Assembly: GCA_903951425.1 (NCBI GenBank)
Contig: CAJBBX010000110.1
Location: 1 to 64,000 of the forward strand
DNA: 64,000 nucleotides
Origin: an uncultured Chthonomonas sp.
Lineage (GTDB): Bacteria; Armatimonadota; Chthonomonadetes; Chthonomonadales; CAJBBX01
Direction of reading: 5' to 3'
Part shown: positions 26,396 to 35,138 of the stretch, in pieces
Layout of the letters: every line of letters starts with the position of its first letter
Numbering within the stretch: position 1 is the first letter of the stretch
Translations under genes and position numbers: made by a program
Notes under the pieces: model-generated
Databases searched by the model: none
Seen by the model: only the letters and a program-made list of their open reading frames with translations
What the model was told of the DNA's origin: nothing

Positions 26396-27792
26396 TTACC
26401 GGGCAGGCAGGATGGCGGGCTCGGCCTCGCCGGCCTGCTTCAATCGACGGATCAAGAGCGCGGCCATCTCGGCGCGCGTTTGTGCGTGAGCCGGGTCCGA
26501 CACGAGGTTGTGCAGCTCGTCGGGGTCGGCGTTCAGGTCATAGAGGTGGGCCTCACGGTAGGTGTCGGCGGCGCTGTCCACCCAGCCCTTCTTGTCCGGC
26601 GCCTGGACGGCGTACTTCCATCGGCGGGTCCGCACGGCGCGGCCGACGTGGTTCTCGCTGATCTGCAGGAAGACGTGGACCTCCGCTCGGAGCCTGCGGC
26701 CACGGGCTGGAGGGCCCCGCCGCCCATGGGCGTTGCAGGCGCGACCCCGGCAGCGGCAAGCAGGGTGGGCGGGAGGTCGATGAGGCTCACCGGGTCTCGC
26801 ACCACCCGGCCGTGGCGGAAGCCCGGCCCGCGCAGGACCATGGGGATGCGGATGGAGCTATCGTGGCACGAGCGCTTGTACTCGTTGTTGCGCGTGCGGA
26901 AGTGGCAGCCGTGGTCCGACGTGAAGACGATGAGCGTCCTGTCCAGCATCTTGCGCTTGCGGAGGGCCTCGCGGAGGCGGCCCAGGTTGCGGTCCAGCGC
27001 GGCGCAGGCGCCCAGGTAGTCGGGCATCTCCTCGGCCCAGTTGCCCTTGAAGTGCGCCAGGTCGCCGGGGGCGCGGAAGGCTGCGTAGGCCTGCTTGGAG
27101 CCCTCGGGGCCCTCGAAATGGTCGCGGTCATTCTGGTGGTGCGGCTCAAGGTAGGAGACAAAGAGGAACCAGGGCCGCTCGCCGTCCTGCTGCTCGAGGA
27201 ACCGGAGTGCGTAGTCGGTGAGCATATCGGGGCGGTAGCGGGCGGGGTCGAAGTCGACGCGCCGGCCGTCGCCGTCGTAGACGTAGCCGCCGTAGCCGTG
27301 CGACGTGAACTCCAGCACGTCGGCGGCCATCCATGTGTCGCGGAAGCCGCCTCGGAGCTCGGGTGGCACGGCGCGGGTCTGGTAGTTTTGCTTCTCGCCG
27401 GTCGAGGCTAGGTGCCACTTGCCCACGTACCCGGTGCGGTAGCCCGCCTGGCCGAGCATGGTTGCCAGCGTGGCCTCGCCGGCGGGCAGGGCGATGTCAT
27501 TGCGCCAGCAACCGGTCTGCGTCGCCCACCGGCCGGTCATCACGCACGAGCGGGCCGGGCCGCAGACGGGTTGGCAGGTGAAGGCCTGGTCGAATCGGAC
27601 CCCTTCGCGGGCCATGGCGTCCAGGTTCGGCGTGAGGCCGGGGAAGAGCGGCCGCCCGTAGCAGTCCACGGTATCCCAGCGCTGCTGGTCTGTGAAGAAG
27701 AAGAGGATGTTGGGCCGCCGGGCGGGCGCGGCCTCGGCATGGGCGCCCAGCGCCGTAGCCCCCATTCCGCATACGAACGTGCGCCGATCCAT
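26396..27792 (-). pseudogene. Type I sulfatase, frameshifted near 26690
   Basis: A secreted formylglycine-dependent sulfatase. From ATG 27792 the protein begins with a Tat-like leader (MDRRTFVCGMGATALG), then RRPNILFFFTDQQRWDTVDC (metal-binding Asp), the modification motif C77-G-P-A-R, TGYVGKWHL and TSDHGCHFRTRNNEYK. After LIDLPPTLLAAAGVAPATPM the reading frame is lost: the expected C-terminus (VHVFLQISENHVGRAVRTRR through LYDLNADPDELHNLVSDPAH) continues in another frame to the stop at 26396. The total length of 1397 nt is not a multiple of three. The shift lies between about 26680 and 26720, just before the final region. It may be a real mutation or a base-calling error in a GC-rich stretch. 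Confidence 0.8.
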
Positions 27793-27957
27793 GGCAAGGC
27801 TCCTCCGGTGGTTGCAGTACCGTTCGACGCTGGCGGGCGAGGCTCCTGCCTCGGGGCGGCGTGCCTTGCTCCAAATCCGGCCGGTCGAGTGCGGGCCTGC
27901 GCAACGAGCGGCTGTACGTGTGCGTCCATCGGTCTGTGGTGATAAGGGCAGTCGCAC

Positions 27958-27990
27958 ACAGGGCGGGAGCCGCCGTGGCCCCCGCCCTGT
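27958..27990 (-). terminator. Hairpin terminator downstream of the E2 gene
   Basis: ACAGGGCGGG (27958-27967) and CCCGCCCTGT (27981-27990) are perfectly complementary over 10 bp with a 13-nt loop. The hairpin lies 26-58 bp beyond the E2 stop codon on the minus strand, where a terminator is expected. The 223-bp gap between the sulfatase start and the E2 stop holds nothing else I can identify. Confidence 0.65.
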
Positions 27991-28015
27991 TGCTGTCCGT
28001 CTGCCGCCCTCCGGC

Positions 28016-29401
28016 TTACGCCAGGATGGAGAGCGGGCTCTCCAGCAGCTCCTTGAGGGTCAGGAGGAACTTGGCCCCCGGGGCGCCGTCGAGCACGCGG
28101 TGGTCCAGCGAGAGGCTCAGGTTCATCATGGAGCGGATCACCACCTGGCCGTTGCGCACCACGGGCTTCTCTGCCGTGCGGCAGACGCCCAGGATGCAGG
28201 ACTGCGGCGGCACGATGATCGGGTCGAACGAGTCGACGCCGAACATGCCGATGTTGGTGATGGTGAACGTCCCGCCGGACATGTCCTCCTGCGTCTGCTT
28301 GCCGTCGCGGGCGCGGGCGACCAGGGCCTTCAGGTCCAGGCTGATCTCGCCCAGCGACCGGTTCTCGGCGCCGCGGATCACGGGCACCACCAGGCCCGTG
28401 GCCGTGGCCACCGCCACGCCGACGTTGCGGTCGGCGTAGAGGCGGATCTCATCACCCACCAGGGCGGCGTTGCAGAGCGGATGGTCCTTCAGGGCGCGGG
28501 CCACGGCCTTCACCAGCACGTCGGTGACGGTGACCTTGGTCTCGTGCGTCTTCTGGATGACGGGTACGAGCTTCTCGCGCAGGGCGATGCACTCGGTCAT
28601 GTCGACTTCCATGTTCAACGTGATATGCGGCGCCGTGAAGCGCGACTTGGTCACCACGTCGGCGGTCATCTTGCGCAGGCCCTTGAAGGGGATCACATCG
28701 GCGATGGCCGGCGAGCCCGCGGGGGCGGCCGGAGCGGCCGCAGGGGCGGGAGCCGGCGCCGGGCTTGCGGTGCCTTCGGCGAACTTGCGCACGTCGTCGG
28801 CACGGACCTTGCCGTCGGACGAGGGCACGGAGCCCACGGGCACGCCCAGGGCCTCGGCGATCTTGGCGGCCAGCGGCGTTGCCTTCACCGCGCCGACCGT
28901 CTCCAGCGCCGCGGCGTAGGCCTTCACATCCTCCTCGATGACGCGCCCGCCGGGGCCGCTGCCTTTGCCGGCCAGTGCCGATGCGGCGATGCCCAGTTCG
29001 TCGGCCAGGCGGCGCGCGCGCGGCGAGATGGCGACCGCCGCGCCCGTGGCGGCTGCGGGAGCGGCCTCCGGGGCGGCCTGCTGCGCGGCGGGAACGGCGG
29101 CGGCGGCCGCCTCGGGAGTGGGAGCGGCTGGTGCATCGCCGGCAGGAACATCGGCGGACTCGCCCTGGGCGCCGATGACGGCGATGGGCGCGTGGACGTT
29201 GACCACGGCGTCCGCCCCCTCGATGATCCGAAGGACAGTGCCGTCGGCAGGCGCCTCGACCTCGAAGTTAGCCTTGTCGGACATCACTTCAAGTAGCGGT
29301 TCGCCGGCCTTCACAGGGTCGCCTTCCTTCTTGAACCACTGAAGGATGGTGCCTTCCTCCATCGTGTTGCCCAGCATCGGCATGTTGAAGACTATGGCCA
29401 T
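28016..29401 (-). CDS. 2-oxoacid dehydrogenase E2 component (dihydrolipoamide acyltransferase)
   Basis: A 461-residue E2 core subunit that transfers acyl groups from the lipoyl arm to CoA in a pyruvate or branched-chain dehydrogenase complex. Residues 1-80 are one lipoyl domain with the lipoylated lysine K43 in VMSDKANFEVEA. After an Ala/Pro linker comes a peripheral-subunit-binding domain (about 124-163, AISPRARRLADELGI, GPGGRVIEEDV), then a second similar segment (about 172-209, KATPLAAKIAEALGV, GKVRADDV). The catalytic domain starts near 232 and ends with the active-site H434 and D438 in SLDHRVLDG. E1 and E3 genes are not adjacent. A hairpin follows the stop; nadD is 54 bp upstream. Confidence 0.92.
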   Translation of the reverse strand: MAIVFNMPMLGNTMEEGTILQWFKKEGDPVKAGEPLLEVMSDKANFEVEAPADGTVLRIIEGADAVVNVHAPIAVIGAQGESADVPAGDAPAAPTPEAAAAAVPAAQQAAPEAAPAAATGAAVAISPRARRLADELGIAASALAGKGSGPGGRVIEEDVKAYAAALETVGAVKATPLAAKIAEALGVPVGSVPSSDGKVRADDVRKFAEGTASPAPAPAPAAAPAAPAGSPAIADVIPFKGLRKMTADVVTKSRFTAPHITLNMEVDMTECIALREKLVPVIQKTHETKVTVTDVLVKAVARALKDHPLCNAALVGDEIRLYADRNVGVAVATATGLVVPVIRGAENRSLGEISLDLKALVARARDGKQTQEDMSGGTFTITNIGMFGVDSFDPIIVPPQSCILGVCRTAEKPVVRNGQVVIRSMMNLSLSLDHRVLDGAPGAKFLLTLKELLESPLSILA

Positions 29402-29455
29402 GGAACGCCTCCTAGCGTGAGAGTGTCACTGTTCGGGGTCTTGCGTGGCTGCTCG

Positions 29456-30094
29456 CTATAGGTTCGACGGCGGCCTGCCGGGCTCCTCCCCGCGGTAGAG
29501 CCTATGCCTGTGGATATACCGAAGCACGGTGTAGGGGACCAACCCCTCGGTGCTCGCGCCTGTGGCTATCCTGCCGCGTACCTCGGTGGCCGAAGTGTCG
29601 CTGTGCGTCGTCTCCAGCAGCAGTATCCGGTCCATCCAACCGGCCGGCAACCTCTCGGCCAGCCACTCGCGCGTGAAGCCCGGGCGCGCGGCGGCCACGA
29701 CGCTGCTGAGGGCCAGCACGCGCTCCGGATCGTGCCACGTGGGCAGCTCGGCCACGGCGTCGACCCCGGTGATGAAGAAGAGGCGGCAACCCGGCCGTTG
29801 TTCGGTCAACGCCTGCAGAGTGTCGACGGTGTAGGAGATGCCTTTGCGGACGATCTCCGCGTCTGACACCTCCATGGCCTCGAAGGGTTCGGCGGCAAGG
29901 CGCGCCATGGCCAACCGGTGCGCCGGAGCTGCCAGGCAGGCCCCCGAGCGATGCGCCGGGCGGCCGTTCGGCACAAGCAGCAACCGGTCCAGGGCCAGCT
30001 CCCTCAGGGCCTCCGTGGCCACATGCAGGTGCCCGTTGTGGATCGGGTCGAACGTCCCGCCGTAGACGCCGAGACGCTGGGGAACCGGAGGCAT
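29456..30094 (-). CDS. nadD: Nicotinate-nucleotide adenylyltransferase
   Basis: A 212-residue cytoplasmic enzyme that adenylylates nicotinate mononucleotide in NAD biosynthesis. The nucleotidyl-transferase motif GVYGGTFDPIHNGHL is at residues 8-22, followed by LLLVPNGRPAHR, ISYTVDTLQAL, LFFITGVDAVAELPTWHD and the C-terminal ATP motif DTSATEVRGRIATG. All are as expected for NadD. It lies 18 nt after the membrane-anchored basic protein and 54 nt before the E2 gene in a leftward run. The usual partners obg, rsfS and a LytR-type gene are not seen next to it. Confidence 0.95.
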   Translation of the reverse strand: MPPVPQRLGVYGGTFDPIHNGHLHVATEALRELALDRLLLVPNGRPAHRSGACLAAPAHRLAMARLAAEPFEAMEVSDAEIVRKGISYTVDTLQALTEQRPGCRLFFITGVDAVAELPTWHDPERVLALSSVVAAARPGFTREWLAERLPAGWMDRILLLETTHSDTSATEVRGRIATGASTEGLVPYTVLRYIHRHRLYRGEEPGRPPSNL

Positions 30095-30112
30095 GGCGGA
30101 ACCGGCGCCGCG

Positions 30113-30808
30113 CTAGTCGATGGAGCCGCTGGGCTGGATGCCGCCTGGCGCGTCCGTGTCGGCGCCACGGCGGCGCGTGCCGTTGCCGGTCCGCGTGGGG
30201 CTGGTGCGCGGCGGATCGCCCTCGGTGTCGCGGCTTCGCCGGGCGCCGGACGGGCGCTCACGGTCGCGCGTTCGGGTGGTCGAGTTGCGCGGGCGGTCGC
30301 TGTCTGCGGAGGGCGCCGCATCGGCGTCGCGGTTGCGGCGAGTGCGTGTGCGGCGCGGGGTCGTCGCAGGCTTGTCGTCATCCGTGGCGCGATCAGGTTC
30401 GGCTCGTCGCGGCTCGGGGCGCACGGCAGGCGTGTCGACGTCGGTACGGCGCGACCGTCGGCGGCGGGTGGTCGGCTCGGGGGCGTCGTCGGAGCCGTCG
30501 ATGGCAGGGCTCACCTGGACCTGGATGGGCACCGGCTTGCGGCGACCTGTCGCCGGAGCGGGCGTCGGCGAGGCGTCCGGCGTCACATCGGGCGCGGGCG
30601 CGACGTCCGGCGTCGTCTGGGTTGCTGCAGGCGTTACGGCCGCCGCCGGCTGCGGCGGTGGCTGCTTGCTCCGGAAGAGCCGGATGCCCGGCGCGATGAC
30701 TGCGGCGCCTACGACAAAGGAGGCCAGAAGCAGTAAGCTCCAGACCATGCACGACTTAAGGCAGGCCCCTCGGTGTTCGCCGGGGTTTGGGGAGGTCATG
30801 CGCCGCAT
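30113..30808 (-). CDS. Membrane-anchored Arg/Pro/Thr-rich protein of unknown function
   Basis: A 231-residue protein with one N-terminal membrane segment (MVWSLLLLASFVVGAAVIAP, about residues 21-40). The rest is low complexity: a Pro/Ala/Thr-rich stretch followed by many Arg clusters and Asp/Thr pairs, ending GGIQPSGSID. It is likely tethered to the membrane with a disordered, basic tail; the side of the membrane is not clear. It lies 18 nt upstream of nadD and 8 nt downstream of the MFS gene, which supports it as a real gene in the run. The high GC leaves an equally long open frame on the other strand, but that one lacks a membrane segment or operon context. No function is proposed. Confidence 0.55.
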   Translation of the reverse strand: MRRMTSPNPGEHRGACLKSCMVWSLLLLASFVVGAAVIAPGIRLFRSKQPPPQPAAAVTPAATQTTPDVAPAPDVTPDASPTPAPATGRRKPVPIQVQVSPAIDGSDDAPEPTTRRRRSRRTDVDTPAVRPEPRRAEPDRATDDDKPATTPRRTRTRRNRDADAAPSADSDRPRNSTTRTRDRERPSGARRSRDTEGDPPRTSPTRTGNGTRRRGADTDAPGGIQPSGSID

Positions 30809-30816
30809 AGTATAGA

Positions 30817-32034
30817 TTAGCTTACCGGGGCCGACTCCGGCTTGTCAAGCCGCACCGCGAGCATCAAGCCCGCGGCCGCCACGGCCGTGCAGGCTCCCAC
30901 CGCGAAGGGCGCCCATCGGTGCAGCTCGTAGAGGAACCCCGCGCCGATGCTGGCCGGCAGGGCCGCCAGTCCCACCACCATGTGGAAAGCGCCGATCTCC
31001 GTGGCGCGTCGGTCCGCATGGGTCAGGTCGGCCGCCATGGCCCGCTGCACACCCTGGGTCAGCGTGTAGTAGAAGCCGTACAGAACGAAGAGCAGGCAGG
31101 CCGCAGCCATGCCCTGCAGCAGGGCGAAGCCGAGGTAGACCGCCGCGAAGACGAGCCATCCCAGCGCGATGAGCGGCTTGCGGCCCACGCGGTCCGAGAG
31201 GCGCCCGACCGGGTAGCCCAGCGCCGCCTCTACCACGTTGAAGAGGGCGTAGAGGAGGAAGACCTGCTCGGGCCGCACGCCCATGTCGTTCTGGGCGCGC
31301 AGGATGAGGAAGGTGTCCGATGAGTTGCCCAGCCCGAAGAGGGCGCAGATGAGCAGGTACCGCTTGTAGGCCGGGCTCAGGCCGGTGATCGTTGGAAGCG
31401 CCTTGCGCACCAGGTCGGCGGGCGTCCGCTTCTCCTTCACCATCACGGCCAGCACCAGCACGCCCAGCAGGCCGGGCACGAAGGCCACCCAGTAGAGGGA
31501 GCGCCAGTTCTGGGCGTCCGTGCCGTGCAGGAAGCGGCTCAGCAGCAGGTAGCCCAGCAGGGGCCCGCCCACGGCGCCGATGGTGTCCATGCTGCGGTGG
31601 AAGCCGAAGGCCTGGCCGCGCCGGTCGGCGTCGCAGTTCTCAGTGATCAGCGCGTCGCGCGGCGCCGTGCGGAGGCCTTTGCCCAGGCGGTCCACGAAGC
31701 GCGCCGCCAGCACGTGCCCCCACGAGCCGGCCAGGGCGATCATCGGTTTGCCCAGAGCGCCGAAGCCGTAGCCCGCCACCACGAAGGGCTTCCGGGCGCC
31801 GATCTTGTCGGAGAGCCAGCCCGAGTAGAGCTTGAGGAGGCTCGCGGTGCTCTCCGCCACGCCTTCGATAAGGCCCAGGGCCCACGCGGGCGCGCCCAGC
31901 ACCCGCGTGAGGAACATGGGGTTGAGCGGATAGACCATCTCGCTGGAGACGTCGGCCAGCAGGCTGACGATCCCCAGCGCACGCACGACGGGGCTCAGGC
32001 CGCGCCGCTTCGCACCGTCGCCACTCTCCGTCAC
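30817..32034 (-). CDS. MFS transporter
   Basis: A 405-residue polytopic inner-membrane protein of the major facilitator superfamily. The loop between helices 2 and 3 reads GWLSDKIGARKPFVVAGYGF, and a matching loop in the second half reads GRLSDRVGRKPLIALGWLVF, the twofold repeat of the fold. RFVDRLGKGLRTAPRDALI is a strongly conserved block in one group of MFS permeases of unknown substrate. It lies between metG (29 nt upstream) and the membrane-anchored basic protein on the same strand. Confidence 0.85.
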   Translation of the reverse strand: MTESGDGAKRRGLSPVVRALGIVSLLADVSSEMVYPLNPMFLTRVLGAPAWALGLIEGVAESTASLLKLYSGWLSDKIGARKPFVVAGYGFGALGKPMIALAGSWGHVLAARFVDRLGKGLRTAPRDALITENCDADRRGQAFGFHRSMDTIGAVGGPLLGYLLLSRFLHGTDAQNWRSLYWVAFVPGLLGVLVLAVMVKEKRTPADLVRKALPTITGLSPAYKRYLLICALFGLGNSSDTFLILRAQNDMGVRPEQVFLLYALFNVVEAALGYPVGRLSDRVGRKPLIALGWLVFAAVYLGFALLQGMAAACLLFVLYGFYYTLTQGVQRAMAADLTHADRRATEIGAFHMVVGLAALPASIGAGFLYELHRWAPFAVGACTAVAAAGLMLAVRLDKPESAPVS

Positions 32035-32063
32035 GGGTCAGCCCCTCTCCGGCGCGGCGCGCC

Positions 32064-34073
32064 TCAGCGCACGCGCGCCCCTGCCGGCACCTCGGTCTCG
32101 GGTTGCAGTAGGATCGCCTGGCCCTCGGTGTCGGCGGCCAGGATCATCCCCTGCGATTCGATGCCGCGCATCTTCCTCGGGGCCAGGTTGGCCACGATGA
32201 CGACCTGCTTGCCGGCAACCTCCTCCGGCTCGTACATTTCGGCGATGCCGGCCAGGATGGTCCGCTGCTCCGTGCCCAGGTCCACCGTCAGCTTGAGCAG
32301 CTTGTCCGCCTTGGGGATGCGCTCGGCGGTGAGCACGCGGGCCACGCGAAGCTCCACCTTGGCGAAGTCGTCATACGTGATGGTCGCGGGGCCTTCGGGC
32401 GCGGGAGCCGGGGCGGGGGCGGGGGCGGGTGCTTCGGTCACGGGCTTCTCCTTGGGTTGTGCGGCAGGCTTGACGGGCGCCGGCTGCGGCGCGGCCGCAG
32501 GGGCCTCCTGGATGCGCGGGAAGAGCGGCGCGGGCGCCGGCAACACGGCGGCGGCGGGCAGCAATCCCCAGGCGCAGGCATCGTCCCACGTGGCGGACGC
32601 GCCCTCCATGCCGATCTGGCGGAAGAGCGCGGCCGACGCGGTGGGCATCACCGGCGCGACGAGGCAGGCGATCACGCGCACGGCCTCGAGGCAGGTGTAG
32701 AGGACCGTCGCCAGCTCCTCGCGCTCGCCGCGCTTGGCCAGGGCCCAGGGCGTCTTCTCTTCGATGTAGCGGTTCATGCGCGCCACCAGCCGCCAGGCGG
32801 CCTCCAGCGCGCCGTTGAACCGGTACTCCTCCAGCGCGGCGGCGTAGTCGGTTGCCACCTGCGCGGCGAAGGCGCGGACCTCCTCATCGACCCCCGCCGG
32901 GGTGGGCGCGGCGCCGTCGAAGTAGCGCGAGGCCATGGTCACCGTGCGGTTGCAGAGGTTGCCGATGTCGTTGGCCAGGTCGGTGTTGTAGCGCTTCAAG
33001 AAGCCCTCGTGGCTGTACTCGCTGTCGCCGTGGAAGACCATCTCGCGGATGAGCAGGTAGCGCAAGGCGTCTACGGCCACGGGCTTGTCCGCGCCGGTCA
33101 GCTCCGCCAGCTCGTCGGCCAGGGCCAGCGGGTGCGGCAGGCCGCCGGTGCGCTTGCCCTCCTTCTGCCCTGTGGCGCCCACCCACCAGCCATGGGCGTA
33201 GACCTGCTTCGGCAGCGGCAGCCCCAGCGCCATCAGCATGGCGGGCCACATGGTGGCGTGGAAGCGGACGAAGATCTCCTTGGCCATCAGGTGCGCGTCG
33301 GCGGGCCAGAGCCGCTCGTAGCGCACCATGTCGGTGGGCCAGCCGGTGGCGGCCAGATAGTTGATCAGGGCGTCGAACCAGACGTAGACCACCTTGTCCG
33401 GCTCGTCGGGCACGGGGATGCCCCATCCGTTGTTGCCGCGCGTTACGCTGGCATCGCGGAGCCCCTGCTTGATGAAGGCGATCACTTCGTTCCTGCGGAA
33501 CTCGGGCTGCAGCCAGCCGGGGTTCGCCTCGATCTGCTCCAGCAGCTTGTCGCCGTAGGCCGAGAGGCGGAAGAACCAGTTCTCCTCCTGCACCCTGCGC
33601 AGCGGCTTGCGGCACTCGGCGTTGGGGCAGAGGCCGTCCGGCTTCACGTCGGTGTCGCGGAAGAAGGTCTCGTCGGAGACGCAGTACCAGCCCTCGTAGG
33701 TCCCCTTGTAGATGTCGCCGGAGTCGCGCAGGCGTCGGAAGACCTCCTGCACCACTCTCACATGGCGCGGCTCGGTGGTCCGGATGAAGTCGTCATACGC
33801 GAAATCCATCCCGTCCCACGCGGCGCGAAACTCGGCTGCCAGGTCGGTGACGAACGGCAGCGGCTCCTTGCCCGCCTCGGCAGCCGCCTCGAAGCACTTG
33901 GTAGCCTGCTCATCGGTCCCCGTGAGGAACCAGACCTTGCGCCCGCGCATGCGCTGGTATCGGGCCAGCATATCGCAGCAGAGCGTCGTCAGCGCCGACC
34001 CGATGTGGGGGCTACCGTTGACATAGTAGATGGGCGTGGTGATATACACAGTCTTGGACGGCTTGTCGGTCAT
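32064..34073 (-). CDS. metG: Methionyl-tRNA synthetase with divergent KMSKS loop
   Basis: A 669-residue enzyme that charges tRNA-Met in the cytoplasm. ATG 34073 starts right before the catalytic domain (YITTPIYYVNGSPHIGSAL, HIGH motif at H23-I-G-S). Methionine-pocket and fold blocks are normal (WFLTGTDEQATKCFEAA, EENWFFRLSAYGDKL, YVWFDALINYLAATGWP). The KMSKS position is unusual: K304-E-G-K307-R308 in ATGQKEGKRTGG, keeping both lysines but losing Met and both serines. An Ala/Pro linker at about 525-560 leads to a C-terminal tRNA-binding (EMAP/Trbp111-like) domain, VELRVARVLTAERIPKADKL through ANLAPRKMRGIESQGMILA. It heads the leftward run and diverges from the BREX operon. Confidence 0.93.
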   Translation of the reverse strand: MTDKPSKTVYITTPIYYVNGSPHIGSALTTLCCDMLARYQRMRGRKVWFLTGTDEQATKCFEAAAEAGKEPLPFVTDLAAEFRAAWDGMDFAYDDFIRTTEPRHVRVVQEVFRRLRDSGDIYKGTYEGWYCVSDETFFRDTDVKPDGLCPNAECRKPLRRVQEENWFFRLSAYGDKLLEQIEANPGWLQPEFRRNEVIAFIKQGLRDASVTRGNNGWGIPVPDEPDKVVYVWFDALINYLAATGWPTDMVRYERLWPADAHLMAKEIFVRFHATMWPAMLMALGLPLPKQVYAHGWWVGATGQKEGKRTGGLPHPLALADELAELTGADKPVAVDALRYLLIREMVFHGDSEYSHEGFLKRYNTDLANDIGNLCNRTVTMASRYFDGAAPTPAGVDEEVRAFAAQVATDYAAALEEYRFNGALEAAWRLVARMNRYIEEKTPWALAKRGEREELATVLYTCLEAVRVIACLVAPVMPTASAALFRQIGMEGASATWDDACAWGLLPAAAVLPAPAPLFPRIQEAPAAAPQPAPVKPAAQPKEKPVTEAPAPAPAPAPAPEGPATITYDDFAKVELRVARVLTAERIPKADKLLKLTVDLGTEQRTILAGIAEMYEPEEVAGKQVVIVANLAPRKMRGIESQGMILAADTEGQAILLQPETEVPAGARVR

Positions 34074-34361
34074 CGTGGAGAACCTCGCGGGAATGGACGC
34101 CTGAGCCCGGCGGCAGCACAGCCACAGGCCCGCGGTAGGCGCCGACTGCACCCCCTCAGGATACTCCATGCGATGCGCTCCATGCTGGGACCAGGGGCTT
34201 GGGATGGGCCGCATCGGCGGTCTGACTCCCGCGCCGCGGTCCGCCACGTTTGCTTGATTGCCCGTTAGCGCCGTCTGGGTCGAAGGGATAGCATCCTCCT
34301 GCGGCGAAACTTAATGCACCGGCGTCTGGCCGGCCACTGCTCCCGCTGCCCGGAGGTCCGC

Positions 34362-35138
34362 ATGCTGACTGTTGTCCCTGATCCAGCGGTCGCCTGCGGG
34401 TTCGTCAATGAGCCCGTGGGCACGCATACGAGCCGGACCATCATGGTCCCGGAACTGCGCATGCTGCTGGCTGCCGTCGCCTCAACGGCCGAGTACCCCA
34501 CCATCCGGGCGGCTGTCGTCGATGACAACGTCTGCGGCAAGGCGACGGTATCCGGGCGACGAGAGCTGTTCCGCCGGTTGTCGGAGCTCTATTCGTTCCG
34601 GAGCGACGCGGCCATCTATCGGGCCTTCCGACTGCTTTGGAACACCGATGCACCGGACGCCCCACTCCTGGCGATGCTGCTCGCTTGCGCCCGTGATCCG
34701 CTGCTCCGCTCCACAGCGCCCATCGTCCTGGACGCCGCTCCGGGCGACCACCTCACGCCGCACGAGTTGGCCGATGTAGTGGAGGCCGCCTTTCCCTTCC
34801 GCTACAGCCCCATCATTCGCAGCAGCGCCGGTAGGCATACGATCGCGTCATGGGCCCAGTCCGGGCATCTCCGGGGTCGCGCGACCAAGATACGGGCATG
34901 TGCCGAGGCAGGCCCGGCTTCGACGGCGTTCGCCCTCTACCTGGGCTACCTTTGCGGCAGCCGAGGCATCGGGCTCTACTCAACGCTTTGGGCGCGCATC
35001 CTCGACGCCGAGCCCGCTTCCATCGACCGTCACGCCTTCGCCGCCGCCCAGCACGGCTGGCTGGACTATCGGAGGATAGACGACGTGGTCGACCTCGGCT
35101 TCGGCTACCTCGATGCCGCATGCAGGAGCGCCCGCTGA
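34362..35138 (+). CDS. brxA: BREX protein BrxA (DUF1819)
   Basis: First gene of a BREX phage-defence operon. The 258-residue soluble helical protein belongs by sequence character to DUF1819: RTIMVPELRMLLAAVAS, DDNVCGKATVSGRRELFRRL, LLACARDPLLRSTAPIVLDA, SSAGRHTIASWAQSGHLRGR and FALYLGYLCGSRG. BrxA proteins bind DNA and are part of the core system, with an unresolved mechanism. ATG 34362 follows CGGAGG by six bases and is preferred to the in-frame ATG at 34314. The stop overlaps the brxB start by one base (TGATG). The 288 bp between this gene and metG must hold the promoter; no consensus elements stand out and no brxR-type regulator is present. Confidence 0.85.
   Translation: MLTVVPDPAVACGFVNEPVGTHTSRTIMVPELRMLLAAVASTAEYPTIRAAVVDDNVCGKATVSGRRELFRRLSELYSFRSDAAIYRAFRLLWNTDAPDAPLLAMLLACARDPLLRSTAPIVLDAAPGDHLTPHELADVVEAAFPFRYSPIIRSSAGRHTIASWAQSGHLRGRATKIRACAEAGPASTAFALYLGYLCGSRGIGLYSTLWARILDAEPASIDRHAFAAAQHGWLDYRRIDDVVDLGFGYLDAACRSAR

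Noticed and set aside
30120-30815. A 231-codon + strand frame mirroring the membrane-anchored protein
   Set aside because: It has no membrane segment, no leader and no operon context; the minus-strand reading has a clear hydrophobic helix and neighbours 8-18 nt away.
34074-34361. A promoter for brxA from TTGATT (34254) and TAGCAT (34289)
   Set aside because: The spacing is 29 bp, too long for a sigma-70 promoter.
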